Below are positions 10,435 through 19,711 of a DNA stretch of 64,000 nucleotides, in pieces. The notes under the pieces are model-generated. The model was not told the DNA's origin, did no database searches, and saw only the letters and a program-made list of their open reading frames with translations. The position numbers and the translations under genes are program-made. This stretch comes from Mycobacterium intracellulare ATCC 13950. GTDB lineage: Bacteria > Actinomycetota > Actinomycetes > Mycobacteriales > Mycobacteriaceae. Within the stretch, counting starts at the first letter, position 1, and the number at the start of each line of letters is the position of its first letter. Where the stretch lies: NCBI RefSeq assembly GCF_000277125.1, contig NC_016946.1:1674001-1738000 (forward strand), read 5' to 3'.

Positions 10435-11256
10435 TCAATACTGCGTCGAGCCCTGATCGACCGGGATCTGCGCGGCGGTGACCTTGCGGGACTCGTCGCT
10501 GGCCAGCCAGCACACGGTGTCGGCGATCTCCTCGGGTTCGGCGACCCAGTCGGGCAGGAACGGCGTGAGGACGTGCGACAGCTGCGGGTTGGTTTCCATC
10601 GTCTTGCCCACCGCCGTGACCATGTCGCCCGAACCCATCGGGGTGTTCACCGGACCGGGGTGGACGCTGTTGACCCGGATGGAATGCTTACCCAACTCGG
10701 CGGCGAAGGCGCGCGCCAGGCCGGTGACGGCGTGCTTGCTGGCGGTGTAGTGAATCATGAACGGCTGCATCTTCATACCGGCCGCGGAACTGATCAGGAT
10801 GATGGAGCCGCCGCGGCCGCCCTCGATGATCTTGTCCGCCCCGGCCATCACGGTGTTCCACGTTCCGGTGACGTTGATGTCCATGACGTCGCGAAAGTCT
10901 TCCGGTGTGATGTCGTCCCATGCCTGCGGCGCCGCAACCCCGGCGTTGGCGACGATGATGTCCAACCGGCCCAGCGCGGCGACACCGTCCGCGACGACCC
11001 TTCGCAGTCCGTCGAAGTCACGCGTGTCCACCACCGACGCGATGATGCGACGGTTCGTTTCCTCGACCAGGCGAACGGTCTCGCTCAGGTCGTCCGGGCT
11101 CGCCGGGTCGTAGGGAACGCAGGACGGAAGCTTGCCGGCGATATCGACGGCGATGATGTCCGCGCCTTCGGAGGCCATGCGCACCGCGTGCGCCCGGCCC
11201 TGGCCGCGCGCCGCGCCGGTAATCAATGCCACTTTTCCGGCAAGCCTGCCTGCCAT
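10435..11256 (-). CDS. Mycofactocin-type short-chain dehydrogenase/reductase
   Basis: The 273-residue enzyme has the NAD motif TGAARGQGRAHAVRMA at about 13-28, an inserted loop after the second strand (around VDIAGKLPSCVPYDP), and the catalytic ISSAAG and YTASK motifs. The sequence GAARGQGR with that insertion is typical of SDRs that keep NADH bound and pass electrons to mycofactocin, often carveol-dehydrogenase-like. The start is an ATG that overlaps the stop of the upstream acyl-CoA dehydrogenase by one base (TAATG), so the two are translated together. The substrate is probably a secondary alcohol of a lipid or terpenoid. Confidence 0.88.
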   Translation of the reverse strand: MAGRLAGKVALITGAARGQGRAHAVRMASEGADIIAVDIAGKLPSCVPYDPASPDDLSETVRLVEETNRRIIASVVDTRDFDGLRRVVADGVAALGRLDIIVANAGVAAPQAWDDITPEDFRDVMDINVTGTWNTVMAGADKIIEGGRGGSIILISSAAGMKMQPFMIHYTASKHAVTGLARAFAAELGKHSIRVNSVHPGPVNTPMGSGDMVTAVGKTMETNPQLSHVLTPFLPDWVAEPEEIADTVCWLASDESRKVTAAQIPVDQGSTQY

Positions 11257-12449
11257 TAACGCTCCTTCGTTGTGATGGTCCGTGCCGCCGCCTTGACCAG
11301 ATTCGATCCGATGATCAGGCGCTGAATCTCGCTGGTGCCCTCGTAGAGCCGCAGCAGGCGCACGTCGCGGTAAATGCGTTCGACCGCAACGCCTCGCATG
11401 TAGCCGCTGCCGCCGTGGATCTGCACCGCGAGATCTGCGACATTGCCGGCCATTTCGGTGCAGAACAGCTTGGCCGCCGACGGCGCGATCCTGCGGTCCT
11501 GATCGGTGACCCACAGCCGCGCGGCGTCCCGCACCAGCGCGCGGCCGGCCATCACGCCGGCCTGCTGGTCGGCGAGCATCGCCTGCACCAACTGGAAGCT
11601 TCCGATCTCCGCCCCGCCCTGCGTCGCCGTGGCGGCATACGCGACGGATTCGTCGAGCGCGCGTTGGGCGGCGCCCACGGCGAGCGCGGCGATGTGCACC
11701 CGGCCGCGGGCCAGTGAGGTCATGGCCGCGCGGTACCCGATGTCTTCGCTGCCGCCGATCAGTGCGGCGTCGTCCACCCGGACGTCGTCGAAGGCGACGT
11801 CGGCGGTCCACGCGCCTTCCTGGCCCATCTTGGCGTCCTTGGCGCCCACCTGCACGCCGGCGGCATCGGCCGGCACCAAAAAGACCGCGATCCCGGGTCC
11901 CTTGTCGTCGGCCGGCCGGGTGCGGGCGAACACCACGAAAAGGTTGGCGACGGGCGCGTTGGTTATGAAGCGCTTCTGCCCGGAGATCACCCAATTGTCG
12001 CCGTCGCGAACGGCTTTGGTGCGCAGGCCGGCGGGGTTGGATCCGGCGCCGGGTTCGGTCAGCGCGAAGGACGCGACGACGTCGCCGGACGCGATCGACT
12101 CCAACCAGCGCGATTTCTGTTCGTCGGTGCCGAACCCGACCAGAACCTGTCCGGCGATGCCGTTGTTGGTGCCGAACATCGACCGCAGTGCCAGCGACGT
12201 GTAGCCCAGCTCCATCGCCAACTCGACGTCTTGCATCAGGTTGAGGCCGAGGCCGCCCCACTCCTGGGGGATCGCGTAGCCGAACAGGCCCATCCGCTTG
12301 GCCTCGTCGCGCAGGTCGTCGGGGACACGATCCTCGTCGAGGATCTCCTGCTCGCGGGGGACCACCGCGCTGCGCACGAATTGCCTTGTCTGAGCCAGGA
12401 TCTCGCGGAAGTCCTCGTCGGAGACCTCGGCGATTTCGGCGGTTGCCAT
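11256..12449 (-). CDS. Acyl-CoA dehydrogenase
   Basis: This 397-residue flavoenzyme oxidises an acyl-CoA to the enoyl-CoA. It carries FALTEPGAGSNPAGL in the middle domain and YEGTSEIQRLIIG near residue 368, which supplies the usual catalytic Glu. An ATG at 12449 with GGAG upstream is preferred over a GTG at 12458. It is the first gene of a minus-strand pair with the mycofactocin-type SDR and faces the FabG-like gene at 12563 across a short gap containing an AT-rich palindrome. Confidence 0.92.
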   Translation of the reverse strand: MATAEIAEVSDEDFREILAQTRQFVRSAVVPREQEILDEDRVPDDLRDEAKRMGLFGYAIPQEWGGLGLNLMQDVELAMELGYTSLALRSMFGTNNGIAGQVLVGFGTDEQKSRWLESIASGDVVASFALTEPGAGSNPAGLRTKAVRDGDNWVISGQKRFITNAPVANLFVVFARTRPADDKGPGIAVFLVPADAAGVQVGAKDAKMGQEGAWTADVAFDDVRVDDAALIGGSEDIGYRAAMTSLARGRVHIAALAVGAAQRALDESVAYAATATQGGAEIGSFQLVQAMLADQQAGVMAGRALVRDAARLWVTDQDRRIAPSAAKLFCTEMAGNVADLAVQIHGGSGYMRGVAVERIYRDVRLLRLYEGTSEIQRLIIGSNLVKAAARTITTKER

Positions 12450-12502
12450 CGGCTCCACGCTCCTCTCCCGATCCGGGGCACCCCGGTTCAGGGGAGGATC
12501 CT

Positions 12503-12518
12503 ATATCAAATATGATAT
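12503..12518. promoter_or_regulatory. AT-rich palindrome in the divergent acyl-CoA dehydrogenase / FabG promoter
   Basis: ATATCA-AATA-TGATAT is a perfect inverted repeat with six-base arms in an otherwise very GC-rich genome. It sits between divergent fatty-acid-type operons. The plus-strand operon ends in a GntR-family gene, so this could be its operator, which is an inference. It could also hold a promoter -10 element. Confidence 0.5.
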
Positions 12519-12562
12519 TTGCCTGATGGGTGCCCGATGGCGGCGATAACAGAGAAGGATGT

Positions 12563-13312
12563 GTGATCCAGGTGGCGTTGTTGGCAGGTCAGACCGCAGT
12601 AATCACCGGCGGAGCGCAAGGACTCGGTCTGGCCATCGCGGAGCGCTTCGTCGCCGAGGGGGCGCGGGTCGTGCTCGGTGACGTCAATCTCGAGGAGACC
12701 CAGGTGGTGGCCAAGCAGCTGGGCGGTGACGACGTCGCGATCGCGGTCCGCTGCGATGTCACGCAGTCCTCCGACGTCGAGACGCTGATCCAGACCGCGG
12801 TCGAGCGGTTCGGCGGCCTGGACATCATGGTCAACAACGCCGGGATCACCCGAGACGCGACGATGCGCAAGATGACCGAGGAGCAGTTCGATCAGGTCAT
12901 CAACGTCCACCTGAAGGGAACCTGGAACGGCACCCGGCTGGCCGCCGCCATCATGCGGGAAAACAAGCGCGGCGCCATCATCAACATGTCCTCGGTGTCG
13001 GGGAAGGTCGGCATGGTCGGCCAGACCAACTACTCGGCGGCCAAGGCCGGCATCGTCGGCATGACCAAGGCGGCCGCCAAAGAGCTGGCGTATCTGGGCG
13101 TCCGGGTCAACGCGATCGCCCCCGGTTTGATCCGGTCGGCGATGACGGAGGCCATGCCGCAGCGCATTTGGGATTCGAAGGTGGCCGAGGTGCCGATGGG
13201 CCGGGCCGGCGAGCCCAGCGAAGTCGCCAGCGTGGCCCTGTTCCTGGCTTCCGACCTGTCGTCGTATATGACCGGCACCGTCATGGAAATCACCGGCGGC
13301 CGACACCTGTGA
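12563..13312 (+). CDS. FabG-like short-chain dehydrogenase (3-oxoacyl reductase / 3-hydroxyacyl-CoA dehydrogenase type)
   Basis: The product of 249 residues has the coenzyme motif [10 protein letters not shown] at about 14-23, NNAGIT, the catalytic Ser in MSSVSG, YSAAK, and an IAPGLI loop. It probably interconverts 3-hydroxy and 3-oxoacyl thioesters. The likely start is GTG at 12563 behind AGAAGGA; another GTG lies at 12572. It opens a five-gene plus-strand operon with thiolase, CoA-transferase, acyl-CoA dehydrogenase and GntR regulator, so a degradative (CoA) rather than biosynthetic role is more likely. Confidence 0.88.
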   Translation: MIQVALLAGQTAVITGGAQGLGLAIAERFVAEGARVVLGDVNLEETQVVAKQLGGDDVAIAVRCDVTQSSDVETLIQTAVERFGGLDIMVNNAGITRDATMRKMTEEQFDQVINVHLKGTWNGTRLAAAIMRENKRGAIINMSSVSGKVGMVGQTNYSAAKAGIVGMTKAAAKELAYLGVRVNAIAPGLIRSAMTEAMPQRIWDSKVAEVPMGRAGEPSEVASVALFLASDLSSYMTGTVMEITGGRHL

Positions 13313-14535
13313 GCGGGGTCCGTGAAACCGTCATCTGTGAGCCGGTGCGGACGCCGATCGGCCGCTACGGCGGAATGTTCAAGGCGCTCAGCGCCGTCGA
13401 CCTCGGTGTCACCGCCCTGAAGGGTCTGCTCGAGCGAACCGGGCTGGCGGCCGACGCCGTGCAAGACGTCATCCTCGGCCACTGCTATCCCAACAGCGAT
13501 GCGCCGGCGATCGGGCGCGTGGTCGCGCTGGATTCCGGCCTGCCGGTGACGGTTCCGGGCATGCAGGTCGACCGGCGTTGCGGGTCGGGCCTGCAGGCGG
13601 TGATCCAGGCCTGCCTGCAGGTCGGCCATGGCGACCACGATCTCGTCGTTGCCGGCGGCTGCGAAAGCATGAGCAACGTCGCCTTCTATTCCACCGATAT
13701 GCGCTGGGGCGGGGCTCGCGGCGGCGTGCGGGTGCACGACGGGCTGGCGCGGGGACGCACGACCGCCGGCGGAAGGCACTACCCGGTGCCGGGTGGAATG
13801 CTGGAGACGGCCGAGAATCTGCGCCGCCAGTACGGGATTTCACGCCAGGAACAAGACGAGCTGGCGGTGCGGTCGCATCAGCGCGCGGTGGCCGCGCAGA
13901 AGGACGGCGTCCTCGCCGAGGAGATCGTTCCGGTTGCCGTCCCCACCCGCAGCGGCGAGGAAGTCATCGACGCCGACGAACACCCGCGCGCGGACACGTC
14001 GGTGGAGTCGTTGAGCAAGCTCAAACCCGTTCTGCTGAAAGACGACCCGGAGGCGACGGTCACGGCCGGCAACTCCAGCGGGCAGAACGACGCGGCGTCC
14101 ATGTGCGTGGTGACCACGCCGGAGAGGGCCGACGCGTACGGCCTGAAGCCGTTGGTGCGCCTGGTGTCGTGGGGGGTCGCGGGGGTGGCGCCCAACGTCA
14201 TGGGCATCGGGCCGGTCCCCGCGACGGAGGTGGCGCTGTCCAAGGCGGGCCTGCAGCTCTCCGACATCGACCTCATCGAGCTCAACGAAGCCTTTGCCGC
14301 GCAAGCGCTCGCGGTGATGCGGGAATGGAATTTCGGTGCGGCCGACCATGAGCGGACCAATGTGCACGGTTCGGGAATCTCGCTGGGCCACCCGGTGGGG
14401 GCAACGGGCGGACGGATGCTGGCCACGCTGGCGCGCGAGCTCAATCGGCGGCAGGCGCGCTACGGGCTGGAGACCATGTGCATCGGCGGCGGGCAGGGGC
14501 TTGCCGCCGTCTTCGAACGGGTCGCATCGAGATGA
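13309..14535 (+). CDS. Acetyl-CoA acetyltransferase (thiolase)
   Basis: This 408-residue thiolase has the acyl-accepting Cys at residue 91 in [22 protein letters not shown] at about 361, and the second catalytic Cys at 391 in MCIGGGQG. It therefore looks fully active. It cleaves 3-oxoacyl-CoA to acetyl-CoA and a shortened acyl-CoA. It starts with GTG overlapping the FabG stop (GTGA), and its stop overlaps the next start (ATGA), showing tight translational coupling in the beta-oxidation operon. Confidence 0.94.
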   Translation: MSGVRETVICEPVRTPIGRYGGMFKALSAVDLGVTALKGLLERTGLAADAVQDVILGHCYPNSDAPAIGRVVALDSGLPVTVPGMQVDRRCGSGLQAVIQACLQVGHGDHDLVVAGGCESMSNVAFYSTDMRWGGARGGVRVHDGLARGRTTAGGRHYPVPGGMLETAENLRRQYGISRQEQDELAVRSHQRAVAAQKDGVLAEEIVPVAVPTRSGEEVIDADEHPRADTSVESLSKLKPVLLKDDPEATVTAGNSSGQNDAASMCVVTTPERADAYGLKPLVRLVSWGVAGVAPNVMGIGPVPATEVALSKAGLQLSDIDLIELNEAFAAQALAVMREWNFGAADHERTNVHGSGISLGHPVGATGGRMLATLARELNRRQARYGLETMCIGGGQGLAAVFERVASR

Positions 14536-15734
14536 CCGACCCCGGGCTGCCTCTGGACGGCCTCACCGTTGTCGAGGTGTCCAGCTTCGTCGCCGCGCCG
14601 CTGTGCGGAATGACCCTGAATCAGCTTGGCGCAGAGGTGATCCGGGTCGACCCTATCGGTGGTGCGTCCGACGTGCAACGCTGGCCGCTGTCGGCGGACG
14701 GTACGTCGATCTATTGGACGGGCCTGAACAAGGGAAAGCGTTCGGCCACCATCGATCTGCGCTCCGAAGGCGGCCAGGCACTGGTCCAGCGCCTGATCGT
14801 CGAGGGTGACGGCATCGTCGTGACCAACGCCGCCGGGCTGTCCTGGCTGAGCCACGACGTCCTGGCGGCCAAGCGCCCCGACGTCATCCACGTCCAGTTA
14901 CTCGGGCGCGGTGACGGTTCCACCGGCGTGGATTACACGGTCAACGCCGGCCTGGGCTATCCACTCGTCACGGGCCCGGCCGATCATGCCGGTCCGATCA
15001 ATCACGTCCTGCCGGCCTGGGACGTGTGCTGCGGACTGTACGCCGCGCTGTCCGTCGTCACCGCCGTCCATCGCCGCGACAAGTCCGGGGCGGGGACGCG
15101 GATCAGCCTGGCGTTGGAGGACGTCGCGCTGGCCACCGCCGCCAACCTGGGCTTGCTCACCGAACCTCAGGTCAACGGGACGCAACGCGAACGGCTGGGC
15201 AACGCCATCTACGGCCAGTACGGGCAGGACTTCACCAGTCGCGACGGCGGCCGGTTCATGGTCGTCGCCCTGACCAAGCGGCACTTCCGCGATCTGGTCG
15301 AGGTCACCGGCACGCATGCCGCTGTGTCGGCGCTCGCCGAGGCGCTCGGGGTGGACTTCGGGTCCGAAGGCGACCGGTACCGGTACCAGGACGTGCTGTC
15401 CGGGTTGTTCGCCACCTGGTTCAACGATCACAGCGCCGACGAGGTCACCGCCGCGCTGTCGAATACCACGGTGCTGTTCGAACGCTACCGCACCTTCGCC
15501 GAGGTCGCGGCGGGACCGAAAGTCACTGACAATCCGCTGTTTTCGCGGTTGCGGCAACCCGGCCTCGGCGACTACTTCGCGCCGGGCCTACCGGCCGCGT
15601 TCGACGGGGTCCATCCCGCCAGCGCACCGGCGCCCGCCTTGGGACAAGACACCGCCGAGATCCTTCAGCGGTTGCTGGGGCTGACCACCGCCGACATCGA
15701 GCGCCTGACGGACGCCAAGACCATCGCGGGCTGA
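14532..15734 (+). CDS. Class III (CaiB/BaiF family) CoA-transferase
   Basis: The 400-residue protein belongs to family III CoA-transferases, which move CoA between acids and CoA thioesters. The N-terminal stretch GLTVVEVSSFVAAPLCG and the aspartate in PAWDV (residue about 164), at the position of the family nucleophile, support this. In this operon it could activate the starting acid using a product thioester such as succinyl-CoA. Acyl-CoA racemases of the same fold are the alternative. Confidence 0.9.
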   Translation: MTDPGLPLDGLTVVEVSSFVAAPLCGMTLNQLGAEVIRVDPIGGASDVQRWPLSADGTSIYWTGLNKGKRSATIDLRSEGGQALVQRLIVEGDGIVVTNAAGLSWLSHDVLAAKRPDVIHVQLLGRGDGSTGVDYTVNAGLGYPLVTGPADHAGPINHVLPAWDVCCGLYAALSVVTAVHRRDKSGAGTRISLALEDVALATAANLGLLTEPQVNGTQRERLGNAIYGQYGQDFTSRDGGRFMVVALTKRHFRDLVEVTGTHAAVSALAEALGVDFGSEGDRYRYQDVLSGLFATWFNDHSADEVTAALSNTTVLFERYRTFAEVAAGPKVTDNPLFSRLRQPGLGDYFAPGLPAAFDGVHPASAPAPALGQDTAEILQRLLGLTTADIERLTDAKTIAG

Positions 15735-15757
15735 GCAGCCGGAAGGAAACACAGCAT

Positions 15758-16951
15758 ATGACCAAACTCGCCCAGACGCTCGGGCTGACCGAAGTCCAGA
15801 CCGAAATCATCGCCACCGTCCGGCAATTCGTCGAAAAGGAAGTCATCCCCAACGCGGTTGAACTCGAACGCGCCGACACCTACCCGCAGGCCATCGTCGA
15901 CCAGCTGCGCGACATGGGCCTGTTCGGGCTGATGATCCCCGAGGAGTACGGCGGCCTGGGGGAATCACTGCTGACCTACGCCCTATGCGTCGAAGAGCTT
16001 GCGCGCGGGTGGATGAGCGTGTCCGGGGTGCTCAACACCCATTTCATCGTGGCGTACATGCTGCGCCAGCACGGCACCGACGAGCAGAAGCAACGCTTCC
16101 TGCCGCGCATGGCGACCGGCGAGACGCGCGGCGCCTTCTCGATGTCGGAACCCGAGCTGGGCTCGGACGTCGCCGCGATCCGGACCCGGGCCCGACGCAA
16201 CGACGACGGCACCTACACGATCGACGGCCAGAAAATGTGGCTGACCAACGGCGCCACCGCGACACTGGTGGCGACGCTGGTGCGCACCGACGAGGGCTCC
16301 GACAAGCCGCACCGCAACCTGACCGCCTTCCTGGTCGAGAAGCCGGTCGGCTTCGGCGAAGTCGTTCCGGGCCTGCGCATTCCGGGCAAGATCGACAAGC
16401 TGGGCTACAAGGGCATCGAAACCACCGAGATGATCTTCGACGGCTACCAGGCCGGCGCCGATGACGTCCTCGGCGGGGCCACGGGGCAGGGCTTTTTCCA
16501 GATGATGGACGGCATCGAGGTCGGCCGGGTCAACGTGTCGGCCCGCGCCTGCGGCGTCGGGCTTCGCGCTTTCGAGCTTGCGGTGCGCTACGCACAACAA
16601 CGCGAGACATTCGGCAAGCCGATCGCCGAGCACCAGGCCATCGCGTTCCAGCTCGCCGAGATGGCGACCAAAGTCGAAGCCGCACACCTGATGATGGTGA
16701 ACGCGGCGCGGCTGAAGGACTCGGGGGAACGCAACGACGTCGCCGCCGGAATGGCCAAGTACCTGTGCAGCGAGTACTGCGCCGAGGTCACCCAGCAGAG
16801 CTTCCGGATCCACGGCGGCTACGGCTATTCCAAGGAATACGAGATCGAGCGGCTGATGCGCGACGCGCCGTTCCTGCTGATCGGCGAGGGAACCAGCGAA
16901 ATCCAGAAGAACATCATCAGCAAGCGACTGCTCGCCGAATATCGGATGTGA
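15758..16951 (+). CDS. Acyl-CoA dehydrogenase
   Basis: A 397-residue acyl-CoA dehydrogenase with MSEPELGSDVA in the flavin-binding domain, HGGYGYSKEYEIER near the C-terminus and the catalytic Glu in GEGTSEIQKNII (about 377). It has a clear GGAAGGAAA ribosome site. It completes the beta-oxidation set of this operon together with the FabG, thiolase and CoA-transferase; no enoyl-CoA hydratase is present in the operon, so that step must be supplied from elsewhere. Confidence 0.94.
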   Translation: MTKLAQTLGLTEVQTEIIATVRQFVEKEVIPNAVELERADTYPQAIVDQLRDMGLFGLMIPEEYGGLGESLLTYALCVEELARGWMSVSGVLNTHFIVAYMLRQHGTDEQKQRFLPRMATGETRGAFSMSEPELGSDVAAIRTRARRNDDGTYTIDGQKMWLTNGATATLVATLVRTDEGSDKPHRNLTAFLVEKPVGFGEVVPGLRIPGKIDKLGYKGIETTEMIFDGYQAGADDVLGGATGQGFFQMMDGIEVGRVNVSARACGVGLRAFELAVRYAQQRETFGKPIAEHQAIAFQLAEMATKVEAAHLMMVNAARLKDSGERNDVAAGMAKYLCSEYCAEVTQQSFRIHGGYGYSKEYEIERLMRDAPFLLIGEGTSEIQKNIISKRLLAEYRM

Positions 16952-16955
16952 AACG

Positions 16956-17642
16956 ATGAGCGTTCCGGATTTCGCTGCGCGGCCGCAACTTTCCGAGGAC
17001 GTTGCGCGCTTGATCCGCAGCAGGATATTCGATGGCACCTACGCCGCCGACTCGTACGTCCGGCTGGATCAATTGGCAGCGGAGTTGGGCATCAGTGTCA
17101 CGCCGGTGCGCGAGGCGCTGTTCGCGCTGCGCGCCGAGGGTTTGATCGCCCAACAGCCGCGCCGGGGTTTCGTGGTGCTGCCGGTCACCGGACGCGATGT
17201 CACCGACGTGGCGAACGTGCAGGCGCACGTCGGCGGCGAGCTGGCCGCGCGGGCCGCGCTCAACATCACCGACGATCAGCTACGCGAGCTCAAAGAGATC
17301 CAGGCGCAGTTGGAGAATGCTTATGCCGGTGACGAGCATGAGCACACCGTCGGCCTGAACCACGAATTTCACCGGGCCATCAACATCGCCGCCGATTCGC
17401 CCAAGCTGGCGCAGCTGATGTCGCAAATCACCCGCTACGCACCCGAATCGGTGTTTCCCGCCATCGAGGGCTGGCCCGAGCAGTCGATGAGGGACCATCG
17501 TCGGATCTTGTCCGCGCTGAAAAAGCGTGACGGCGAGCTGGCGCGCGCGGCGATGTCGGAGCATCTCGCCGCCGGCGCGGTCCCGTTGATCGACCACCTC
17601 ATCGCGCGCGGGGTGGTGACCGGCGGGGACGGATCGCCCTAG
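16956..17642 (+). CDS. GntR-family (FadR/FCD type) transcriptional regulator
   Basis: The 228-residue protein has an N-terminal winged helix (LIRSRIFDG, LDQLAAELGISVTPVREAL at about 30-55) followed by an all-helical FCD ligand domain with the metal-type histidines in HEFHRAI and a later DHRRIL. Such proteins usually repress their own catabolic operon and release on binding an acid or acyl-CoA. It starts four bases after the acyl-CoA dehydrogenase, so it is the last operon gene. The palindrome at 12503-12518 is a candidate operator. Its stop overlaps the convergent AraC-type gene by four bases. Confidence 0.9.
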   Translation: MSVPDFAARPQLSEDVARLIRSRIFDGTYAADSYVRLDQLAAELGISVTPVREALFALRAEGLIAQQPRRGFVVLPVTGRDVTDVANVQAHVGGELAARAALNITDDQLRELKEIQAQLENAYAGDEHEHTVGLNHEFHRAINIAADSPKLAQLMSQITRYAPESVFPAIEGWPEQSMRDHRRILSALKKRDGELARAAMSEHLAAGAVPLIDHLIARGVVTGGDGSP

Positions 17643-18595
17643 CTGGTACCGTCGCCGCCATGGTGGCGAAAGGTGTGCCGATAACTCTGCGGCGGCACGC
17701 CGGCCACCCGGCGAAACTGCTCACGGAAATTCGTTGTCGACGCGAAACCCACTTGACGCGCGATCTTTTCGATGCTGTCGGAGGTTCTCTCCAACAGTTG
17801 CTGCGCGTGCCTGATCCGGACGTTGTTGACCCATTGCATCGGCGTCTGGCCCGTCTCGTGCTTGAACCGGCGATTGAGCGTCCGCTCGCTACTGGCCGCC
17901 CGGCGCGCAATGTCGCGCAACGCCAGCGGCCGGTGCGCGTTGTTCTCGATCCACACCAGTAACTCATCGAGTTCGGTGCTGGACATGCGGCGGTTTCGGA
18001 TGATGAATTGCGCCTGGCCACCGCTGCGGTGCAGCGGGGTGACGGCCAGGCGGGCGGCATCGGCCGCCGCGGCCGACCCATAATCGCGGGCGACCAGGTG
18101 CAGGCACAGGTCAAGTCCCGCAGACGCTCCGGCCGAGGTGAGGATCTGGCCTTCGTCGATGTAGAGCGCGTCGGCGTCGACCCTTACGGCCGGGTAGGTC
18201 GCCGTCAGCAGTTCGGCCGCCAACCAGTGCGTGGTCGCCCGCTTGCCGTCCAGGATTCCCGCGGCGGCCAAGGTGAAGGCGCCGCTACAGATCGATGCGA
18301 TCCGAATGCCCTTTTCGTACGCGGACTTCAGCGCGACGATCACGTCGTCGCGAACCGGTGCCGCGGCGTCGTTTCGGCCCGGCACCACGATGGTGTCGGC
18401 ATCGCCGAGCTCAGCCAAGCCGTGGTCCGTCGCGATCCGGATCGGTCCCGCTGTAACGACGGGTTCGCAGCCACACACGCGCACTCGGTAGCCCGGCGCG
18501 CCGTCCTCGAAGAAGACCCGGCCGAACACCTCAATCGCAATGGCAAGGTCGAACGCGATGGCATCGGGCTCAACCAGAATCGCGACAGCATGCAT
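17639..18595 (-). CDS. AraC-family regulator with DJ-1/PfpI-like N-terminal domain (GlxA type)
   Basis: The 318-residue regulator has a DJ-1/PfpI-like domain (residues about 3-195, with ICSGAFTLAAAGIL) and a C-terminal AraC double helix-turn-helix (DIARRAASSERTLNRRF, IEKIARQVGFAST). The start chosen is ATG at 18595 (MHAVAILVEP); the upstream frame shows no domain. Such regulators sense unknown small ligands. It is divergent from a DJ-1/PfpI gene lacking the DNA-binding domain, so that gene is the likely target. Confidence 0.9.
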   Translation of the reverse strand: MHAVAILVEPDAIAFDLAIAIEVFGRVFFEDGAPGYRVRVCGCEPVVTAGPIRIATDHGLAELGDADTIVVPGRNDAAAPVRDDVIVALKSAYEKGIRIASICSGAFTLAAAGILDGKRATTHWLAAELLTATYPAVRVDADALYIDEGQILTSAGASAGLDLCLHLVARDYGSAAAADAARLAVTPLHRSGGQAQFIIRNRRMSSTELDELLVWIENNAHRPLALRDIARRAASSERTLNRRFKHETGQTPMQWVNNVRIRHAQQLLERTSDSIEKIARQVGFASTTNFREQFRRVAGVPPQSYRHTFRHHGGDGTS

Positions 18596-18652
18596 GGGTT
18601 GGCAATATACCGGCGCAACGTGGCAATCCAGCCACTGTTCTCCGGTGCGGCG

Positions 18653-19327
18653 ATGGGTGACCATAGCCGGGTGCATGCGCAAATCGTGTTGTACGACGGG
18701 TTCGACCCGTTCGACGTCATCGCTCCGTTCGAAGTCCTGGCCGCCGGTGCCGAGATGGTCGCGGGCGACCTAGCGGTGACGTTGGTGGCGGCCGAGGGGC
18801 CCCGCGCCGTGATCAGCGGTACCCGCGGGCTGGCGCTGGCCGCCACCGCCGCGATCGATCCGGCTGATCGCGGCTGGGTGATCGTGCCCGGTGCCAGCGG
18901 ACCGACCGTCGGGGATCCCGACGACGGTGTCGACACCATCCCGGTGGTCTTGGCCCGGGCGGCCCAGACCGCGCTGACCCCGCTGTTACACAAGGCCGCT
19001 GCCAACCCGGAGGTGATTCTGGCCGGGGTGTGTGGCGGCTCGATCATCATGGCGATGTCCGGACTGATCGAAGGCCGCCACGCGGTCACGCATCATCTGG
19101 GGTTGGAGCTGCTCGAGGCCGCAGGTGTGCATCCGGTCGCGGCCCGTGTCGTCGACGATGGAGATCTGATTACGGCGGGAGGCGTGACGTCGGGCCTCGA
19201 TCTCGCACTGCATCTGCTTGATCGTGGCTATGGTCCTCGAGTCGCGCACGCTGTCGAGCAACTCTTCGAATACGAACGGCGGGGCACGGTATGGCGACCG
19301 GTGGGCCGGGAACCGCTGGAGGTTTAG
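18653..19327 (+). CDS. DJ-1/PfpI (type 1 glutamine amidotransferase-like) protein
   Basis: This 224-residue protein has the nucleophile-elbow cysteine in GVCGGS at residue about 127 and the pattern VLYDGFDPFDVIAPFEVL at the N-terminus. It is related to isonitrile hydratases and ThiJ/PfpI proteins. It lacks a DNA-binding domain. The start could be ATG 18653 or GTG 18671. It is read away from the AraC/DJ-1 regulator, 57 bases apart, and is followed after two bases by a small gene; the pair is probably an operon. Confidence 0.85.
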   Translation: MGDHSRVHAQIVLYDGFDPFDVIAPFEVLAAGAEMVAGDLAVTLVAAEGPRAVISGTRGLALAATAAIDPADRGWVIVPGASGPTVGDPDDGVDTIPVVLARAAQTALTPLLHKAAANPEVILAGVCGGSIIMAMSGLIEGRHAVTHHLGLELLEAAGVHPVAARVVDDGDLITAGGVTSGLDLALHLLDRGYGPRVAHAVEQLFEYERRGTVWRPVGREPLEV

Positions 19328-19328
19328 G

Positions 19329-19637
19329 GTGAGCATCCAGGGCGACTGGGACGTGACGATCAAGACCCCGATCGGCACGCTGGCAGTGCTGTACGCGTTC
19401 ACCGAGTTGCGCGGTGGGCTGACGGGCACCGCGACGTACAGGGACGAAACGGTTGCGTTGCAAGACTTTACGAGCGAGTCGACCGAGGGTGGTACCCGGC
19501 TGCGGTGGCGACAGGGGGTGACCAAGCCGATGCGGCTGAATCTGGCCTTTGACGTGCTCGTCACGGGTGACGTTCTGAGCGGTCACTCGCGTGCCGGTCG
19601 GCTACCGAAGTCGGCGGTATCCGGAGCTCGTCGGTAG
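19329..19637 (+). CDS. Small hypothetical protein, probably beta-sheet
   Basis: A GTG one base after the preceding stop codon opens a 102-residue product. Alternating polar/hydrophobic strands (GDWDVTIKTPIG, GLTGTATYRDE, TRLRWRQGV, FDVLVTGDVLSG) suggest a small beta-barrel or lipocalin-like fold, a type seen in mycobacterial conserved hypotheticals. No catalytic motif is evident. Co-transcription with the DJ-1 gene links it to the same unknown response. Confidence 0.7.
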   Translation: MSIQGDWDVTIKTPIGTLAVLYAFTELRGGLTGTATYRDETVALQDFTSESTEGGTRLRWRQGVTKPMRLNLAFDVLVTGDVLSGHSRAGRLPKSAVSGARR

Positions 19638-19711
19638 GCATCGCCTTCTCTTGTAGCAAAGCCCACTGCGGCATACGCTGCCATCAGGGTGGGCAACGAA
19701 TGGAGAAGGAG

